From Colimorpha sp045222295 (GTDB lineage Bacteria; Bacteroidota; Bacteroidia; Bacteroidales; P3), in NCBI GenBank assembly GCA_045222295.1, contig JBGUXP010000008.1:94975-158974 (forward strand): a stretch of 64,000 bases of DNA, in the 5' to 3' direction. The notes under the pieces are model-generated. The model searched no databases and was not told the origin of the DNA. It saw only the letters and a program-made list of their open reading frames with translations. Made by a program: the position numbers and the translations under genes. Position 1 is the first letter of the stretch; every line of letters begins with the position of its first letter. Below are positions 16,855-26,626 of the stretch, in pieces.

Positions 16855-18702
16855 ATGAAAGAAAAACGTTGGATAATTAGAGAAGATTATGATTTAGAGA
16901 CTGTTGAGAAACTTGCGGCATCGTTGGGCGTTGACAAAATCATTGCCACTCTGCTAGTAGAGCGGGGTGTCACCACATTCGAAGAGGCACGGCGCTTTTT
17001 CCGTCCGGGACTGGATCAAATCCACGACCCGTTCTTGATGAAAGGCATGCGCGAAGCCATCGAGTGCATCAACGAGGCAATCAAACGACAGGACCGAATC
17101 ATGGTCTATGGCGACTACGACGTCGACGGCACGTCGGCCGTGGCGTTGGTCTATTCCTACCTCAAGGATTTGGACCGCAATATTGACTTCTACATTCCCG
17201 ACCGTGAGCGCGAGGGTTATGGCATCTCGCAGCAAGGGGTCGACTATGCCCGCGAGACGGGTGTCAAACTCGTCATCGCTCTCGACTGTGGCATCAAGGC
17301 TGTGGAAATGGTGGATTATGCCAAGCAGTATGGTATAGACTTCATCATCGGCGACCACCATCTGCCTGGCGATGAGGTTCCGCGGGCGGTAGCGGTCCTC
17401 GACCCCAAGCAGGAGGATTGCCCCTATCCCTACAAAGAACTCAGTGGCTGTGGCATTGGTTTCAAGATAGTTGAAGCTCATCTCGAGCAGCGTCTCGGCG
17501 TGCGCTTGTGCGACCTGCCCGAGCAACTCGACGGTCCCCGCCGTCAGCGTCAGGAAGAACTCAAACTCCACCTGCTGAAGTACCTCGACCTGGTGGCTGT
17601 CAGTATCGCCAGTGATATCGTCCCCATCATGGGCGAGAACCGTGTGTTGGCTTTCTTCGGTCTCCGTGTTCTCAACACCAAGCCTCGTCCGGGTATCGAG
17701 GCCATCCTCAAATACGGCCATGTGGATCGACGCAAATCCGACCAGTCCGACCAGCCAGAGGCGTCGGAAGGCTCAGACAAGACCAAGACCGGCTATTTTG
17801 AGAAGGAACTCACCATCACCGACCTCGTCTTCCTCGTGGGTCCGCGCATCAATGCCGCTGGCCGTATCCGTTCGGCCTTCGACTCGGTGCGTCTCATGCT
17901 CACCGAAGACCCTGCCATTGCCCGTCGTCTGGCCGAGGACATTAACACCTACAACATGGAGCGCAAGGATCTCGACACCGCCGCCACCGAGGAGGCCAAG
18001 CGACGCATTGAGAATGACCCTTTCTACAGGGACCGCCAGTCGCTGGTGCTCTTTGACGAGGGGTGGCATCGTGGTGTGGTAGGTATCGTGGCCAGCCGCA
18101 TCGTCGAGGCCTACTACAAACCTACCATCGTTTTTACCCGCGGCAGCGACGACCTCATTACGGGATCTGCTCGTTCGGTGAAGGAGTTCGATGTCCATGA
18201 GGCTCTGGAGAAATGTGCCGACCTATTGGAACATTTTGGCGGACATAAATGCGCCGCCGGCGTATCGCTGCGACAGGAGAACATGCGAGCCTTCGTCGAC
18301 CGCTTTGAGCAACTGGTTCGTGAAGGCATGGGTGTCGAGGCGGCTGTGCCCGAGGTGGAGGTCGATGCCGAGATTGGCTTCTCGCAGATCACACCCAAGT
18401 TCCTCCGCATCCTCAAACAGTTCGCACCCTTCGGACCTGACAACAATGTGCCGGTCTTCGTCAGCCGCGAGCTTGTGGATACCGGCAATGCCCGCATCGT
18501 GGGTGTCAACCACCTTAAGTTCAACGCCATCCCCATCGCCGAGCGCTCGGCCCCCTATCCTGCCATCGCTTTCCAGATGGGTGATTGTCTGGGCCGTATG
18601 CGCAGCGAGCGCTTCGACCTCTGCTACCAGCTTGAGGAGAACTACTGGCGTGGCCGTACAGAAATCCAACTCAACGTCAAAGACATCAAGTTTAATTATT
18701 AA
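16855..18702 (+). CDS. recJ: Single-stranded-DNA-specific exonuclease RecJ
   Basis: 615 residues from ATG 16855; an upstream in-frame ATG at 16795 would place the promoter inside the gene. 5'-3' ssDNA exonuclease of recombination and mismatch repair. DHH domain motifs: VYGDYDVDGTSAVAL, LDCGIKAVEM, DHHLPGDEVP; then DHHA1 with FGGHKCAAG, and a C-terminal OB-like domain. A stretch KSDQSDQPEASEGSDKTK around residues 300-317 is encoded by tandem TCCGACCAG units (from about 17737), an apparent in-frame insertion. Followed by a strong terminator. Confidence 0.96.
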   Translation: MKEKRWIIREDYDLETVEKLAASLGVDKIIATLLVERGVTTFEEARRFFRPGLDQIHDPFLMKGMREAIECINEAIKRQDRIMVYGDYDVDGTSAVALVYSYLKDLDRNIDFYIPDREREGYGISQQGVDYARETGVKLVIALDCGIKAVEMVDYAKQYGIDFIIGDHHLPGDEVPRAVAVLDPKQEDCPYPYKELSGCGIGFKIVEAHLEQRLGVRLCDLPEQLDGPRRQRQEELKLHLLKYLDLVAVSIASDIVPIMGENRVLAFFGLRVLNTKPRPGIEAILKYGHVDRRKSDQSDQPEASEGSDKTKTGYFEKELTITDLVFLVGPRINAAGRIRSAFDSVRLMLTEDPAIARRLAEDINTYNMERKDLDTAATEEAKRRIENDPFYRDRQSLVLFDEGWHRGVVGIVASRIVEAYYKPTIVFTRGSDDLITGSARSVKEFDVHEALEKCADLLEHFGGHKCAAGVSLRQENMRAFVDRFEQLVREGMGVEAAVPEVEVDAEIGFSQITPKFLRILKQFAPFGPDNNVPVFVSRELVDTGNARIVGVNHLKFNAIPIAERSAPYPAIAFQMGDCLGRMRSERFDLCYQLEENYWRGRTEIQLNVKDIKFNY

Positions 18703-18713
18703 ATACATAATGG

Positions 18714-18751
18714 AAAAAAGGGAGCCGTCTCAGAAGGACGGCTCCCTTTTT
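18714..18751 (+). terminator. Rho-independent terminator after recJ
   Basis: Stem GGGAGCCGTC (18720-18729) / GACGGCTCCC (18737-18746), 7-base loop, then T5. A-run on the other side means it could also stop minus-strand transcription of the tRNA genes. Confidence 0.9.
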
Positions 18752-18787
18752 GTATATAAAAAAAGAGAAACTCTTGTTTCTCTTCAG

Positions 18788-18869
<82 letters not shown>

Positions 18870-18910
18870 TGGTAGCATTCCATCTCTTTGGAATGAATCA
18901 TTTAGATTTG

Positions 18911-18993
18911 TGCCCAGGACAAGACTTGAACTTGCACCGCCTATGGCGACTACCCCCTCAAAGTAGCGTGTCTACCAATTCCACCACCTGGGC
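18911..18993 (-). tRNA. tRNA-Leu (anticodon GAG)
   Basis: 83-nt class II tRNA. Acceptor GCCCAGG/CCTGGGC, D arm GGTGGAATTGGTAGAC, anticodon loop TTGAGGG on stem CTACT/GGTAG, long variable arm and T loop TTCAAGT. No encoded CCA. Shares the promoter at 19018-19050 with the next tRNA-Leu. Confidence 0.94.
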
Positions 18994-19017
18994 TGCTTTT
19001 TTTTCTCGAAAGCGGGT

Positions 19018-19050
19018 GCAAAAATACAAACATTTTTCGATACGGCAAAA
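19018..19050 (-). promoter_or_regulatory. Promoter of the tRNA-Leu pair
   Basis: On the minus strand TTTTG (19046-19050) and TATTTTTG (within 19018-19026, plus strand GCAAAAATA) are 19 bases apart, 25 bases before the first tRNA. Confidence 0.75.
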
Positions 19051-19116
19051 TATTTTTTGAATAATTTCGCTAATATGCTGAATTCAAATGGAATAAATTT
19101 TTACAAGGGAAGAACA

Positions 19117-19158
19117 AAAGCCCTGCAAAGGAGCACTGGTGAAGTGTCTTTTGCAGGG
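19117..19158 (-). terminator. Terminator of the 1518-residue protein gene
   Basis: Inverted arms CCCTGCAAA (19121-19129) and TTTGCAGGG (19150-19158) with a 20-base loop, followed on the minus strand by CTTTTGTTCTT. It lies 27 bases past the stop codon. Confidence 0.7.
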
Positions 19159-19184
19159 TTTCGGGGTAATCTTGATATAGGTAA

Positions 19185-22100
19185 TTAGTCTTCGTTGTTG
19201 TCGGGATGAGCCGCGCGGTTGAAGGGGATGAGGAAGTTGTTCATGACGTAGTTGGAGACGTTTCCAACGTGGTAGAAGAAGGTGCCGAGGCCTTCTTTCT
19301 CCACTTTACGCTGGTCGATGGAGAGGCTCTTGATTTGGTCGTCCCATGTGCCGACAGAACTGTAGATGGTCAGGTCCTGAGACTGGCAGTCGAAGTAGAA
19401 GAAGTACCAATGATCTTTGGCAGCCTCGATGTAAAACTTCATCTTTTGGTTGCCTTTCTCCATGTAGATTTGTGCCTTCATGTTGACGGTGACACCCAGC
19501 GGCTTGTCGCCGACGCTCACCAATCCCACCTTGCCTTCGCAGTAGAGTCCCAGGCTTGGGGTGTACTGCCAGCGGATGTTGTCGAAGAGCATGGTAGATT
19601 TCATGAAGTCGGGAACTTTTTCGAGTTCGCCCGTGGCGCTGTAGGCGGCATAGAGCGCGCCACCCTTGTCAGCACCGAGGTGGTGCATCATGGCGTGGCG
19701 CATCTCGGCATTGGTGGTCATGCCGATAGGTTCAATCCTCAGCTCTTCCTTGAAGTTGTCTGCCAGGGCATTGACAATCTCCTGGGCTAGCGGGAAGGTG
19801 AATCCGAAGACGGTGGTGAGCTGGTCTTCGTCATTGTTCTTGATGCCTACCGAGGCAGAACCGTAGGAGAAGAACGAAGCCTGTGTCTTGCGGCGCGCAA
19901 AGTTGACGGGGCCTTCGCCCTCGAGGATGCAGTCGTCGGTAGAGAGGGCGAGATAGGGCGACACGAAACCGTCGGGGTCGTTGACCTTCTCCTCAGTGCC
20001 TATCATATATTGTTTGCGCTCGCCGAGGTAGGTGAGGACACCATGAGCAGAGAGGAGCTCGTTATCGGCAACCTTCTCGTTAGTGAGGAAGGCGGCATGA
20101 GGACGCAGGGTGCTCTTGTCCATGAGAATGGAGGCTGTGATGCGCTTGCCCTTCCAGTCGGTGGGCTGCTCGGGGACGGTGATGTGCACGTGCTCGGGGT
20201 CGGTATAGTCGGCATAGGCCAGTAGTCCCAGCTGTGCCTCGGGAATGCAAGGCTGGATGAGGCGCACGCCGCCCTCGAAGAAGGGCCAGCGCTGGTTGCC
20301 CTCGAGGCGGACCTTGCCGGCGAAACCGAAGGCGGAGCTGATGGTGAAGTTCGCCTCGCTGGCGATATTGCCGCGGGCTACGGTGATACCGTTCTGAACA
20401 CCCACTTCGTCGAAGAATATTTTCTGGACCTTTTCCTGGTCGTTATGGAATTCGTAGTTGCCCTTGCCGCTGTAACTGTCGCCACTAGCGATGATGAGGT
20501 CGGCATCGGTGAGGATGTGGTATGCGCTGTCACGGTTGAAGACCACCTGAGCATGGTTGAACACGCGCATCTCGCCTCCCTTGTTGACATGCAGGGTGTC
20601 GCTGACGGGAGCGATAGCTGCATCGGCGACGTTGATAAGGAAGACTCCGTGGCAGGAGAGTTCTCCAGCGTCATATTTATAGGTGCTCAGCAGCGAGTTG
20701 TAGGAGAGCTGTCGGCGGGCCGGGTCGGTGCTGGTGAATCGCACGCCGGGCATGTCGTGGGATTTGCCCAGGCGTAGGCGGAGGTCCATGGCGTCAAGGC
20801 CCTCGGAGGTGCCACGGGAGGAGTTTTCGAGGGTCAGCTCCTTGCGGTCCATCTCCCAGGCGAAGCGGTCTGCCCAAGCCTCGTAGCGTGCCAGTTGGAG
20901 TTCACTGTGGATGGGGCCTTGTTTGGACTGTAGGTCAGCATGTTGGGTGTCATAGTTGACACTCGAGGTGACGTTCTGGGCACTGAAGGCCACGGTGTTG
21001 AAACGTTTGCTGCGGAGGGTGAAGTCGCTGACTTCGGCATCCATCTGGCGTGCCGCCAGGGCGAAGTGCTGCGAGGTGAAGGTGCCCTCGCGAACATCGG
21101 CGCTGCCGGCAGCGCTGGCGCCCTTGGGCATGAGGTCCACACGTCCGCGCAGGTGGGCATCACCGCGGTACATCTTGAATGGACGGCCATTCTCCAGCGT
21201 GGCTATGGCCATGGAATCTTGATAGGGTAACCAGTGCATGTTGGTTTTTCCGTTGCTTATCTGTGGGAAGCCTTGTTCTTCGCGCACGCTGATGGTGTCG
21301 GTGATAGCCACCATGGAGTCGAGGAGGAAGAGGTAGTCTTTCGACCGTGAGGTGGAGGTCAGGTAGTCGAGCGAGCCGCTGCCGCGGAGACCCGAGTGGT
21401 TAAGTTTGAGCTTTTTGCTATAAGACCCCTTGCCACCATAGGCGGGATAGCCGCCGGCAGGGGTCTGGATATTGAATCCCAAGTAGTAGTCTTTTTGCAC
21501 ACGCAACGGCTCCTCGATGTCAGGAAAGATGCCTCCCGAGGTGAGCACACCCGTGAACTTTAGGCTGTCGGCGGCGATGTCGACCATGCTGGTGATGGTG
21601 AAGGGCAAGAGGGTGTAGTAGAAGCGATCGCGCACATACTGACCCCCCTGGATGTCTTTGGCATCGTAGAAGACGTTGCTATTCTCCAGGCTGTTGAAGA
21701 TGGGATACTCTTTGTTTTTTACCAGTCCGCAGTGGTTGTCGGGCTTGTCGACCTCCAGGGTGCCCACGAGGTTGCTCAGCGGCGTGCGCACTAACTGCTC
21801 GTATTTGTCGGGAGTGACAAAGTCGGGCACATAGAATTCCATGCGCACAATCTTAGGCATGTTGAAACTGAAGGTCTCATAGTTGAAGTCGCAGTCTTTG
21901 ACGGTGAGTATGAATTTGCCTACATCGATGCGGCCGCTGAAATGGAGGGCACGGTCGCGATCCACGATGACCTGGTAGCCGGTGGCCGAGTCGGGATAGA
22001 CGACGACAGCTTGGCTGTCGGAGACTACGAATTGCTCGACACCACGGATGGTCAGCTTGTTGTCCTCAAAGTTCATGCGTGCGTTGGTGCTTGTGGAAGA

Positions 22101-23741
22101 GGATTCCAGCGACAATGCGTCATAGTCGAAACCTTTGCTCTTGGAGAAGGCTTTGTGATAGTCAACAAGCTTGTCTTTCACCTTGACCATGCCGTTGATT
22201 TCGTTGTACGACACCAGTCCATGGTGTGCTAGCGTGTGAATCATCAGCAGTGTCTGGCTCATATCAAGTCCGATGCTATTGGAGAAACCCTGTACCGAGA
22301 ATTCTGAACTCTGTGAGCGCGAGTAGTCGTAGACACGTTCCACAGGGCTCTGTTCGTCGATGCCTTTGATTTCGCGGTATTTCTTAAAGGTGTAGTAGTT
22401 GCTTGATTCGAAGCTGGCGCTGCTCAAGGCACCTCCTGAGGCGAGGTTGGAGAAGAGCAGGTCGTCTTTTTCCAGTCGCCAGACGATAGACTCGCTGTAG
22501 ATGTCGAGACTGTGATAGGTGTCGATATAGGGGCTGTAGAAATTGCGTTTGGCATCGTTGACGAGCACCACCTGTTTGTCGGCGGGCACGTAGCGCACCA
22601 GGATGCCGGTGTTGGTGATGGAGTCTTCCTCGCCGACATAGAGCACCACCGTTGCATTCTCGGCTTTCATGCGCTCGGCGGTGATGGTGAATTTCATCGA
22701 TGATACCGTCAGTCTTGCTTTGCCGCCATGGTTAAAGACCAACTTGGCAGGGTGCTTGCTCGAGGCGGTGATGAATTTCGAGCCGTTCATCATGAAGCTG
22801 CCGCTGTAGTCGACATCTGGCATGATGTCCTTGATGACGAAGTCGCGTTGGTGTGAGCGGAAGCGCGGGTAACTGTATTTCTCGGGCTCCTTGGGGCTGT
22901 CGAGTTGCTCCTCGATACGGCCGCGGATGGGAGTGGTGAAATATTGGGTGTGGACGAACTCCACCGAGTCTGCTTTGAACTTAGGGAATTTGGTCTCGGC
23001 CTTGTAGCGGTTCAGGTCAGCGTAGCACTCGCTAGCCGCCAGGCCTGTGCGAGTCCATTCCACGCGGCCTCCCTCGCCATTCCATTCGTTCTCCTTGTAA
23101 TTGTAGACACCTGTGGTGCTCTTGATGACGCCTTCGTCTTTGGCCGAGGAGTAGTGCAAGTCAGCCGGAGTGTCGAACCACACTAGCGGCACGCCCTCTT
23201 TTACCCCCAGACGGAAAGGTGTACGGGGTGCAAATTTCCATTCGCTGCTGTTGGAACGATAGAGCACTCGGTCGGAGAAGAGACCTTCGCAGAAGTTTAC
23301 ATACTCCATCACGGCTTTGGCTTTGGCATTGCGCTTGGCGAAAGCCTCCAGCGAGGCTACGAAACCGTCGAGGTTGGGGGCATTAGCATAGGCGTTGGCC
23401 ACATCTACTCCTCCCGAAGGGGTGGTGGCGATGGTGCTCAGCATCTGCGTCAAGCCGCTTATCTCGGGGTTGCCCTTCATCTTGGCCTTCACGGCATAAC
23501 TGTAGACGTTCACCAGACGCTCCTGCAGGCGGCTGTCGAAGTTGTTGTAGGCCGTCTTGAAGTCTTTGATAACTTTGGTGTTCTCCTTTTGGCGATCTTT
23601 ATCCGAAGTGGTGCCGTTCATGTATTCCAGCAGTTCGTCGGGCAGGCCGGCGGTAGTGAACTGCACGGTCTTGGGTTTCTGCGCCATCAGCGTGGATGTC
23701 AGCATGATGGATAGCAAAAGGACGATATGTTTACACTTCAT
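19185..23741 (-). CDS. Very large exported protein of unknown function
   Basis: 1518 residues with a clean signal peptide (residues 1-20, cleaved after LMAQ). I recognise no catalytic motif or named domain. Residues 1-480 look mixed alpha/beta with conserved-looking aromatic and charged motifs (FAPRTPFRLGVKEGVPLVWFDTPADL); from about 550 to 1350 there is a long series of beta strands alternating with polar loops (KLTIRGVEQFVVSD, GGEMRVFNHAQVVF), as in repetitive surface or periplasmic beta proteins. No T9SS sorting domain and no membrane helix at the C-terminus. It is transcribed alone, with its own promoter and terminator. Could be a structural or assembly factor; function cannot be stated. 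Confidence 0.6.
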   Translation of the reverse strand: MKCKHIVLLLSIMLTSTLMAQKPKTVQFTTAGLPDELLEYMNGTTSDKDRQKENTKVIKDFKTAYNNFDSRLQERLVNVYSYAVKAKMKGNPEISGLTQMLSTIATTPSGGVDVANAYANAPNLDGFVASLEAFAKRNAKAKAVMEYVNFCEGLFSDRVLYRSNSSEWKFAPRTPFRLGVKEGVPLVWFDTPADLHYSSAKDEGVIKSTTGVYNYKENEWNGEGGRVEWTRTGLAASECYADLNRYKAETKFPKFKADSVEFVHTQYFTTPIRGRIEEQLDSPKEPEKYSYPRFRSHQRDFVIKDIMPDVDYSGSFMMNGSKFITASSKHPAKLVFNHGGKARLTVSSMKFTITAERMKAENATVVLYVGEEDSITNTGILVRYVPADKQVVLVNDAKRNFYSPYIDTYHSLDIYSESIVWRLEKDDLLFSNLASGGALSSASFESSNYYTFKKYREIKGIDEQSPVERVYDYSRSQSSEFSVQGFSNSIGLDMSQTLLMIHTLAHHGLVSYNEINGMVKVKDKLVDYHKAFSKSKGFDYDALSLESSSTSTNARMNFEDNKLTIRGVEQFVVSDSQAVVVYPDSATGYQVIVDRDRALHFSGRIDVGKFILTVKDCDFNYETFSFNMPKIVRMEFYVPDFVTPDKYEQLVRTPLSNLVGTLEVDKPDNHCGLVKNKEYPIFNSLENSNVFYDAKDIQGGQYVRDRFYYTLLPFTITSMVDIAADSLKFTGVLTSGGIFPDIEEPLRVQKDYYLGFNIQTPAGGYPAYGGKGSYSKKLKLNHSGLRGSGSLDYLTSTSRSKDYLFLLDSMVAITDTISVREEQGFPQISNGKTNMHWLPYQDSMAIATLENGRPFKMYRGDAHLRGRVDLMPKGASAAGSADVREGTFTSQHFALAARQMDAEVSDFTLRSKRFNTVAFSAQNVTSSVNYDTQHADLQSKQGPIHSELQLARYEAWADRFAWEMDRKELTLENSSRGTSEGLDAMDLRLRLGKSHDMPGVRFTSTDPARRQLSYNSLLSTYKYDAGELSCHGVFLINVADAAIAPVSDTLHVNKGGEMRVFNHAQVVFNRDSAYHILTDADLIIASGDSYSGKGNYEFHNDQEKVQKIFFDEVGVQNGITVARGNIASEANFTISSAFGFAGKVRLEGNQRWPFFEGGVRLIQPCIPEAQLGLLAYADYTDPEHVHITVPEQPTDWKGKRITASILMDKSTLRPHAAFLTNEKVADNELLSAHGVLTYLGERKQYMIGTEEKVNDPDGFVSPYLALSTDDCILEGEGPVNFARRKTQASFFSYGSASVGIKNNDEDQLTTVFGFTFPLAQEIVNALADNFKEELRIEPIGMTTNAEMRHAMMHHLGADKGGALYAAYSATGELEKVPDFMKSTMLFDNIRWQYTPSLGLYCEGKVGLVSVGDKPLGVTVNMKAQIYMEKGNQKMKFYIEAAKDHWYFFYFDCQSQDLTIYSSVGTWDDQIKSLSIDQRKVEKEGLGTFFYHVGNVSNYVMNNFLIPFNRAAHPDNNED

Positions 23742-23773
23742 AGCAGTATGTTTTTTGCATTATTGTTCAAAAT

Positions 23774-23782
23774 GCAAAAATA
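23774..23782 (-). promoter_or_regulatory. -7 box of the large exported protein gene
   Basis: Minus-strand TATTTTTGC about 33 bases upstream of the ATG at 23741. Confidence 0.65.
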
Positions 23783-23855
23783 CAACAAATCCGCCACCCG
23801 AAACGACGGATGGCGGAAAAGTTATCAATAGCCGATTGTTTACATCGGGAGGTCT

Positions 23856-25445
23856 CTAATTGAGGCGTACCATGGTGGAGATGACCTGTCCGGCGGTCTG
23901 CTGGCCGTTGAGGAGGACATGCATCTGGCCGCGGGCAGGACCTTCGGCATCTCCGTAGAAGCCCAGCTTGCGGCCGTCGAGCAGCATGCAGGAACCGATG
24001 ATGGTTTGGCTATAGGCATCGAAACGGACGTCGAGGGTGCTCATCACCATCTGCGACTGCCAGGGCTGGAGTTCGGAGGTGTTCCAAGCGAAAGGGACCT
24101 GTTCGGCGGCATTGGCACCGATGACGCAACGCCAGTAGAAGGTAGGCAGGCTACCGTTCACGTCCACGCTGTATCCCACGTTGTTATTGTACCAGCGGAT
24201 TTCGTTGGGGTAATGCTCGGGGAGCGCGCAAAGGGTGACGGTGCCCTGTGCCGGATTAAAGGTGTAGGCGAAGAACTGGGTATTGTATTCAGCGCTGGTG
24301 CGCCGGGCGAGCCACTGCATGGTGGCTGTGTGGTAGACCTGGTCGGAGAAGGGATGTATCATGTCGGGATTCCAGCCGGTCCATTCGGTGGATTCGGCGC
24401 CGTCGTTTTCTTCCCACGACGCCACTTCCTGGGTGGCCGAGGCGCTGCCACCGGCGACTTCAACGCGGAGGAACTGCAGCTTGCTGGGAAGGTCCCAACC
24501 GCCGTTCAAGGTGCGCCCCAGGTACAGCTGTCCGTTGACGCTGACGAGGAAGGGGTTTTGCTGCCCGTCGTCGAACAAGGGCTCGTCGAGGGTGTAGCCA
24601 TCAGGAATGGGAGCCACGGTGAGGGGAAGGACCTGTGTGTTGTCGGGAAGCACTATGTAGAGCTCGCCGTCGGCATTGGGGTCGTTGCTGTAGTTGATGC
24701 GGGCGCCCACAAAGTTGCCGCTGGAGGGCAGGATGTTGCGGGTGCGGACGGTGGTGGGGGTCACGGTGCTGACCTGTAGTGTGTTCCCTTGGTTGCGCAG
24801 ACGCATCATCACATGCGAGTTGCTCAAGGTCAGCAGGTCGTTGCCATAGGGTTCGATGATGCCGTTGGCAAGGAGGTGGATCGGACGATGGAAGTCCAGC
24901 CGCTCGGTGGGGCATCCTTGATTGTCGGTCCACTCGAAGAGGGCACCGTCGGTGGTGCGCACCAAGTAGTTGCGGTTGTAGTTGTCTTTGGAGAGGATGT
25001 CTTGGATTTCGCCGCGAACGGTGTCGTTCTCGATGTTGTTGAGCGTGGGACAGACGAAGTTGCAGTTATAGAGCCACAGCCAGCCGTCGCCGATGGAAAT
25101 CATCTTCTTGATGTTGAGGACCACGGTCTGCTGCACCGTGGCAATCACCGAGTCGTTCTCTCCGGTGACCTCGATGTTGTAGGTTACCGACTCGATACTT
25201 CCGTCTTCGTTCATTTTATAGAGCACCGACAATGTGTTGGCATCCTTGTGGTTGCTCTCGTTGCTGGCCAAGGCCAGGGCTTTGGCACCGGCAATATTGG
25301 CATTCTTGAAGGTGAGCGATTTGTTGCCACCTTGGTCGCCACCATGATCCTGATGGGTGTGGCCGTCGTCTTTTTCGCAGCCGACAAACATCATCGTTCC
25401 TATCGCCATGAGGGCAACAGCACAGAATTGCAAAACTTTTTTCAT
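23856..25445 (-). CDS. Lipoprotein of unknown function with His-rich N-terminus
   Basis: 529 residues from ATG 25445. Lipoprotein signal with lipobox FVGC (Cys about residue 23), followed by a short metal-binding-like stretch GHTHQDHGGDQGG. The rest is beta-rich with repeated strand pairs and resembles a beta-propeller or WD-like surface protein, but no family is recognised. An in-frame ATG at 25487 overlaps the prfA stop (ATGA); starting there adds 14 residues (MNIKNKMNIKNNKN) encoded by a tandem repeat of GATGAACATTAAAAACA, which would give a long but possible n-region. prfA and this gene are probably co-transcribed. Confidence 0.6.
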   Translation of the reverse strand: MKKVLQFCAVALMAIGTMMFVGCEKDDGHTHQDHGGDQGGNKSLTFKNANIAGAKALALASNESNHKDANTLSVLYKMNEDGSIESVTYNIEVTGENDSVIATVQQTVVLNIKKMISIGDGWLWLYNCNFVCPTLNNIENDTVRGEIQDILSKDNYNRNYLVRTTDGALFEWTDNQGCPTERLDFHRPIHLLANGIIEPYGNDLLTLSNSHVMMRLRNQGNTLQVSTVTPTTVRTRNILPSSGNFVGARINYSNDPNADGELYIVLPDNTQVLPLTVAPIPDGYTLDEPLFDDGQQNPFLVSVNGQLYLGRTLNGGWDLPSKLQFLRVEVAGGSASATQEVASWEENDGAESTEWTGWNPDMIHPFSDQVYHTATMQWLARRTSAEYNTQFFAYTFNPAQGTVTLCALPEHYPNEIRWYNNNVGYSVDVNGSLPTFYWRCVIGANAAEQVPFAWNTSELQPWQSQMVMSTLDVRFDAYSQTIIGSCMLLDGRKLGFYGDAEGPARGQMHVLLNGQQTAGQVISTMVRLN

Positions 25446-25483
25446 ATTCTTATTGTTTTTAATGTTCATCTTGTTTTTAATGT

Positions 25484-26554
25484 TCATCCCACCGAGGCCT
25501 TCAGCTTCTCGGCGTTTTCGGCGAGCTGGAGGGCTTCGATACAGTCTTCGATGTCGCCGTCCATGAAAGCAGGGAGGTTATGCATACTCCAGCCGATGCG
25601 GTGGTCGGTGACACGGCTCTGGGGGTAGTTGTAGGTGCGTACCTTCTCGCTGCGGTCGCCCGTGGCTACCATGGTCTTGCGCTTGGAGGAGAGCTCTTCC
25701 ATGTACTTGTTGTATTCACGCTCGTAGAGGCGGGTACGGAGGATGCTGATGGCCTTCTCTTTGTTCTTGATCTGGCTCTTCTGGTCCTGCATGCTGACCA
25801 CGATGCCCGTGGGGATATGGGTCAGGCGGACGGCCGAGTAGGTGGTGTTGACGCACTGTCCTCCAGGGCCGGAGGCGCAGAAGGTGTCGATGCGTACGTC
25901 GCTCATGTTGAGTTCCACATCGAACTCCTCGGCTTCGGGCAGCACCACGACGCCGGCAGCGCTGGTGTGGATGCGACCCTGGGTCTCGGTGGCGGGCACG
26001 CGCTGCACGCGGTGTACTCCCGATTCATATTTCAAGAGTCCGTAGACGCCCTCGCCAGTGACGGTGAAGGAGATGTCCTTGTAGCCGCCTGAGGTACCTT
26101 CGTTGAAGTCGTTGACCTCTATCTTCCAATGTTTCTTCTCGCAGAAGCGGGTGTACATGCGGAAGAGGTCGCCAGCGAAGATGCAGGCTTCGTCGCCACC
26201 CGTGCCGCCACGAATCTCGACCACGGCGTTCTTCGAGTCCTGCGGGTCGGCGGGGATGAGGAGGATGCGGATTTCATCCTCCATCTTCTCGCGGCGATCC
26301 TGGCTGGAGAGGAGTTCCTCCTTGGCCATTTCCTTCAGTTCGGGATCTTTCTCGTTTTCCAATAGTTCTTTGCACTCGGCAATGGTGTCGAGGAGGGCCT
26401 TGTAGTCCTTGTAGGCTTTCACCACGGGCTGCAGGTCCTTGTAGTCCTTGCTGAGTTTGACGTAGCGTTTCATGTCCGCGGTGACTTGCGGATCGTTCAT
26501 CTGTTGTTCAATCTCCTGATAACGAGAGTATATGGCTTCTAATTTATCTAACAT
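25484..26554 (-). CDS. prfA: Peptide chain release factor 1
   Basis: 356 residues, normal length. Recognises UAA and UAG; the PAT tripeptide (RVPATETQGRIHTS) marks RF1 rather than RF2, and the GGQ loop reads SGPGGQCVNTTYSAVRLTH. Cys after GGQ replaces the more usual His, a mild variation. Promoter TATCTTTGC (minus strand, 26562-26570) is just upstream. Confidence 0.96.
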   Translation of the reverse strand: MLDKLEAIYSRYQEIEQQMNDPQVTADMKRYVKLSKDYKDLQPVVKAYKDYKALLDTIAECKELLENEKDPELKEMAKEELLSSQDRREKMEDEIRILLIPADPQDSKNAVVEIRGGTGGDEACIFAGDLFRMYTRFCEKKHWKIEVNDFNEGTSGGYKDISFTVTGEGVYGLLKYESGVHRVQRVPATETQGRIHTSAAGVVVLPEAEEFDVELNMSDVRIDTFCASGPGGQCVNTTYSAVRLTHIPTGIVVSMQDQKSQIKNKEKAISILRTRLYEREYNKYMEELSSKRKTMVATGDRSEKVRTYNYPQSRVTDHRIGWSMHNLPAFMDGDIEDCIEALQLAENAEKLKASVG

Positions 26555-26561
26555 AGCGGTT

Positions 26562-26570
26562 GCAAAGATA
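26562..26570 (-). promoter_or_regulatory. -7 box of prfA
   Basis: Minus-strand TATCTTTGC, 7 bases before the ATG at 26554, giving a nearly leaderless or very short 5' end. Confidence 0.65.
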
Positions 26571-26626
26571 CAAAAAAAAATTGTATGTCAGAAATGAAGT
26601 AACGTCGGCATTAGCCAAAGTTACAA

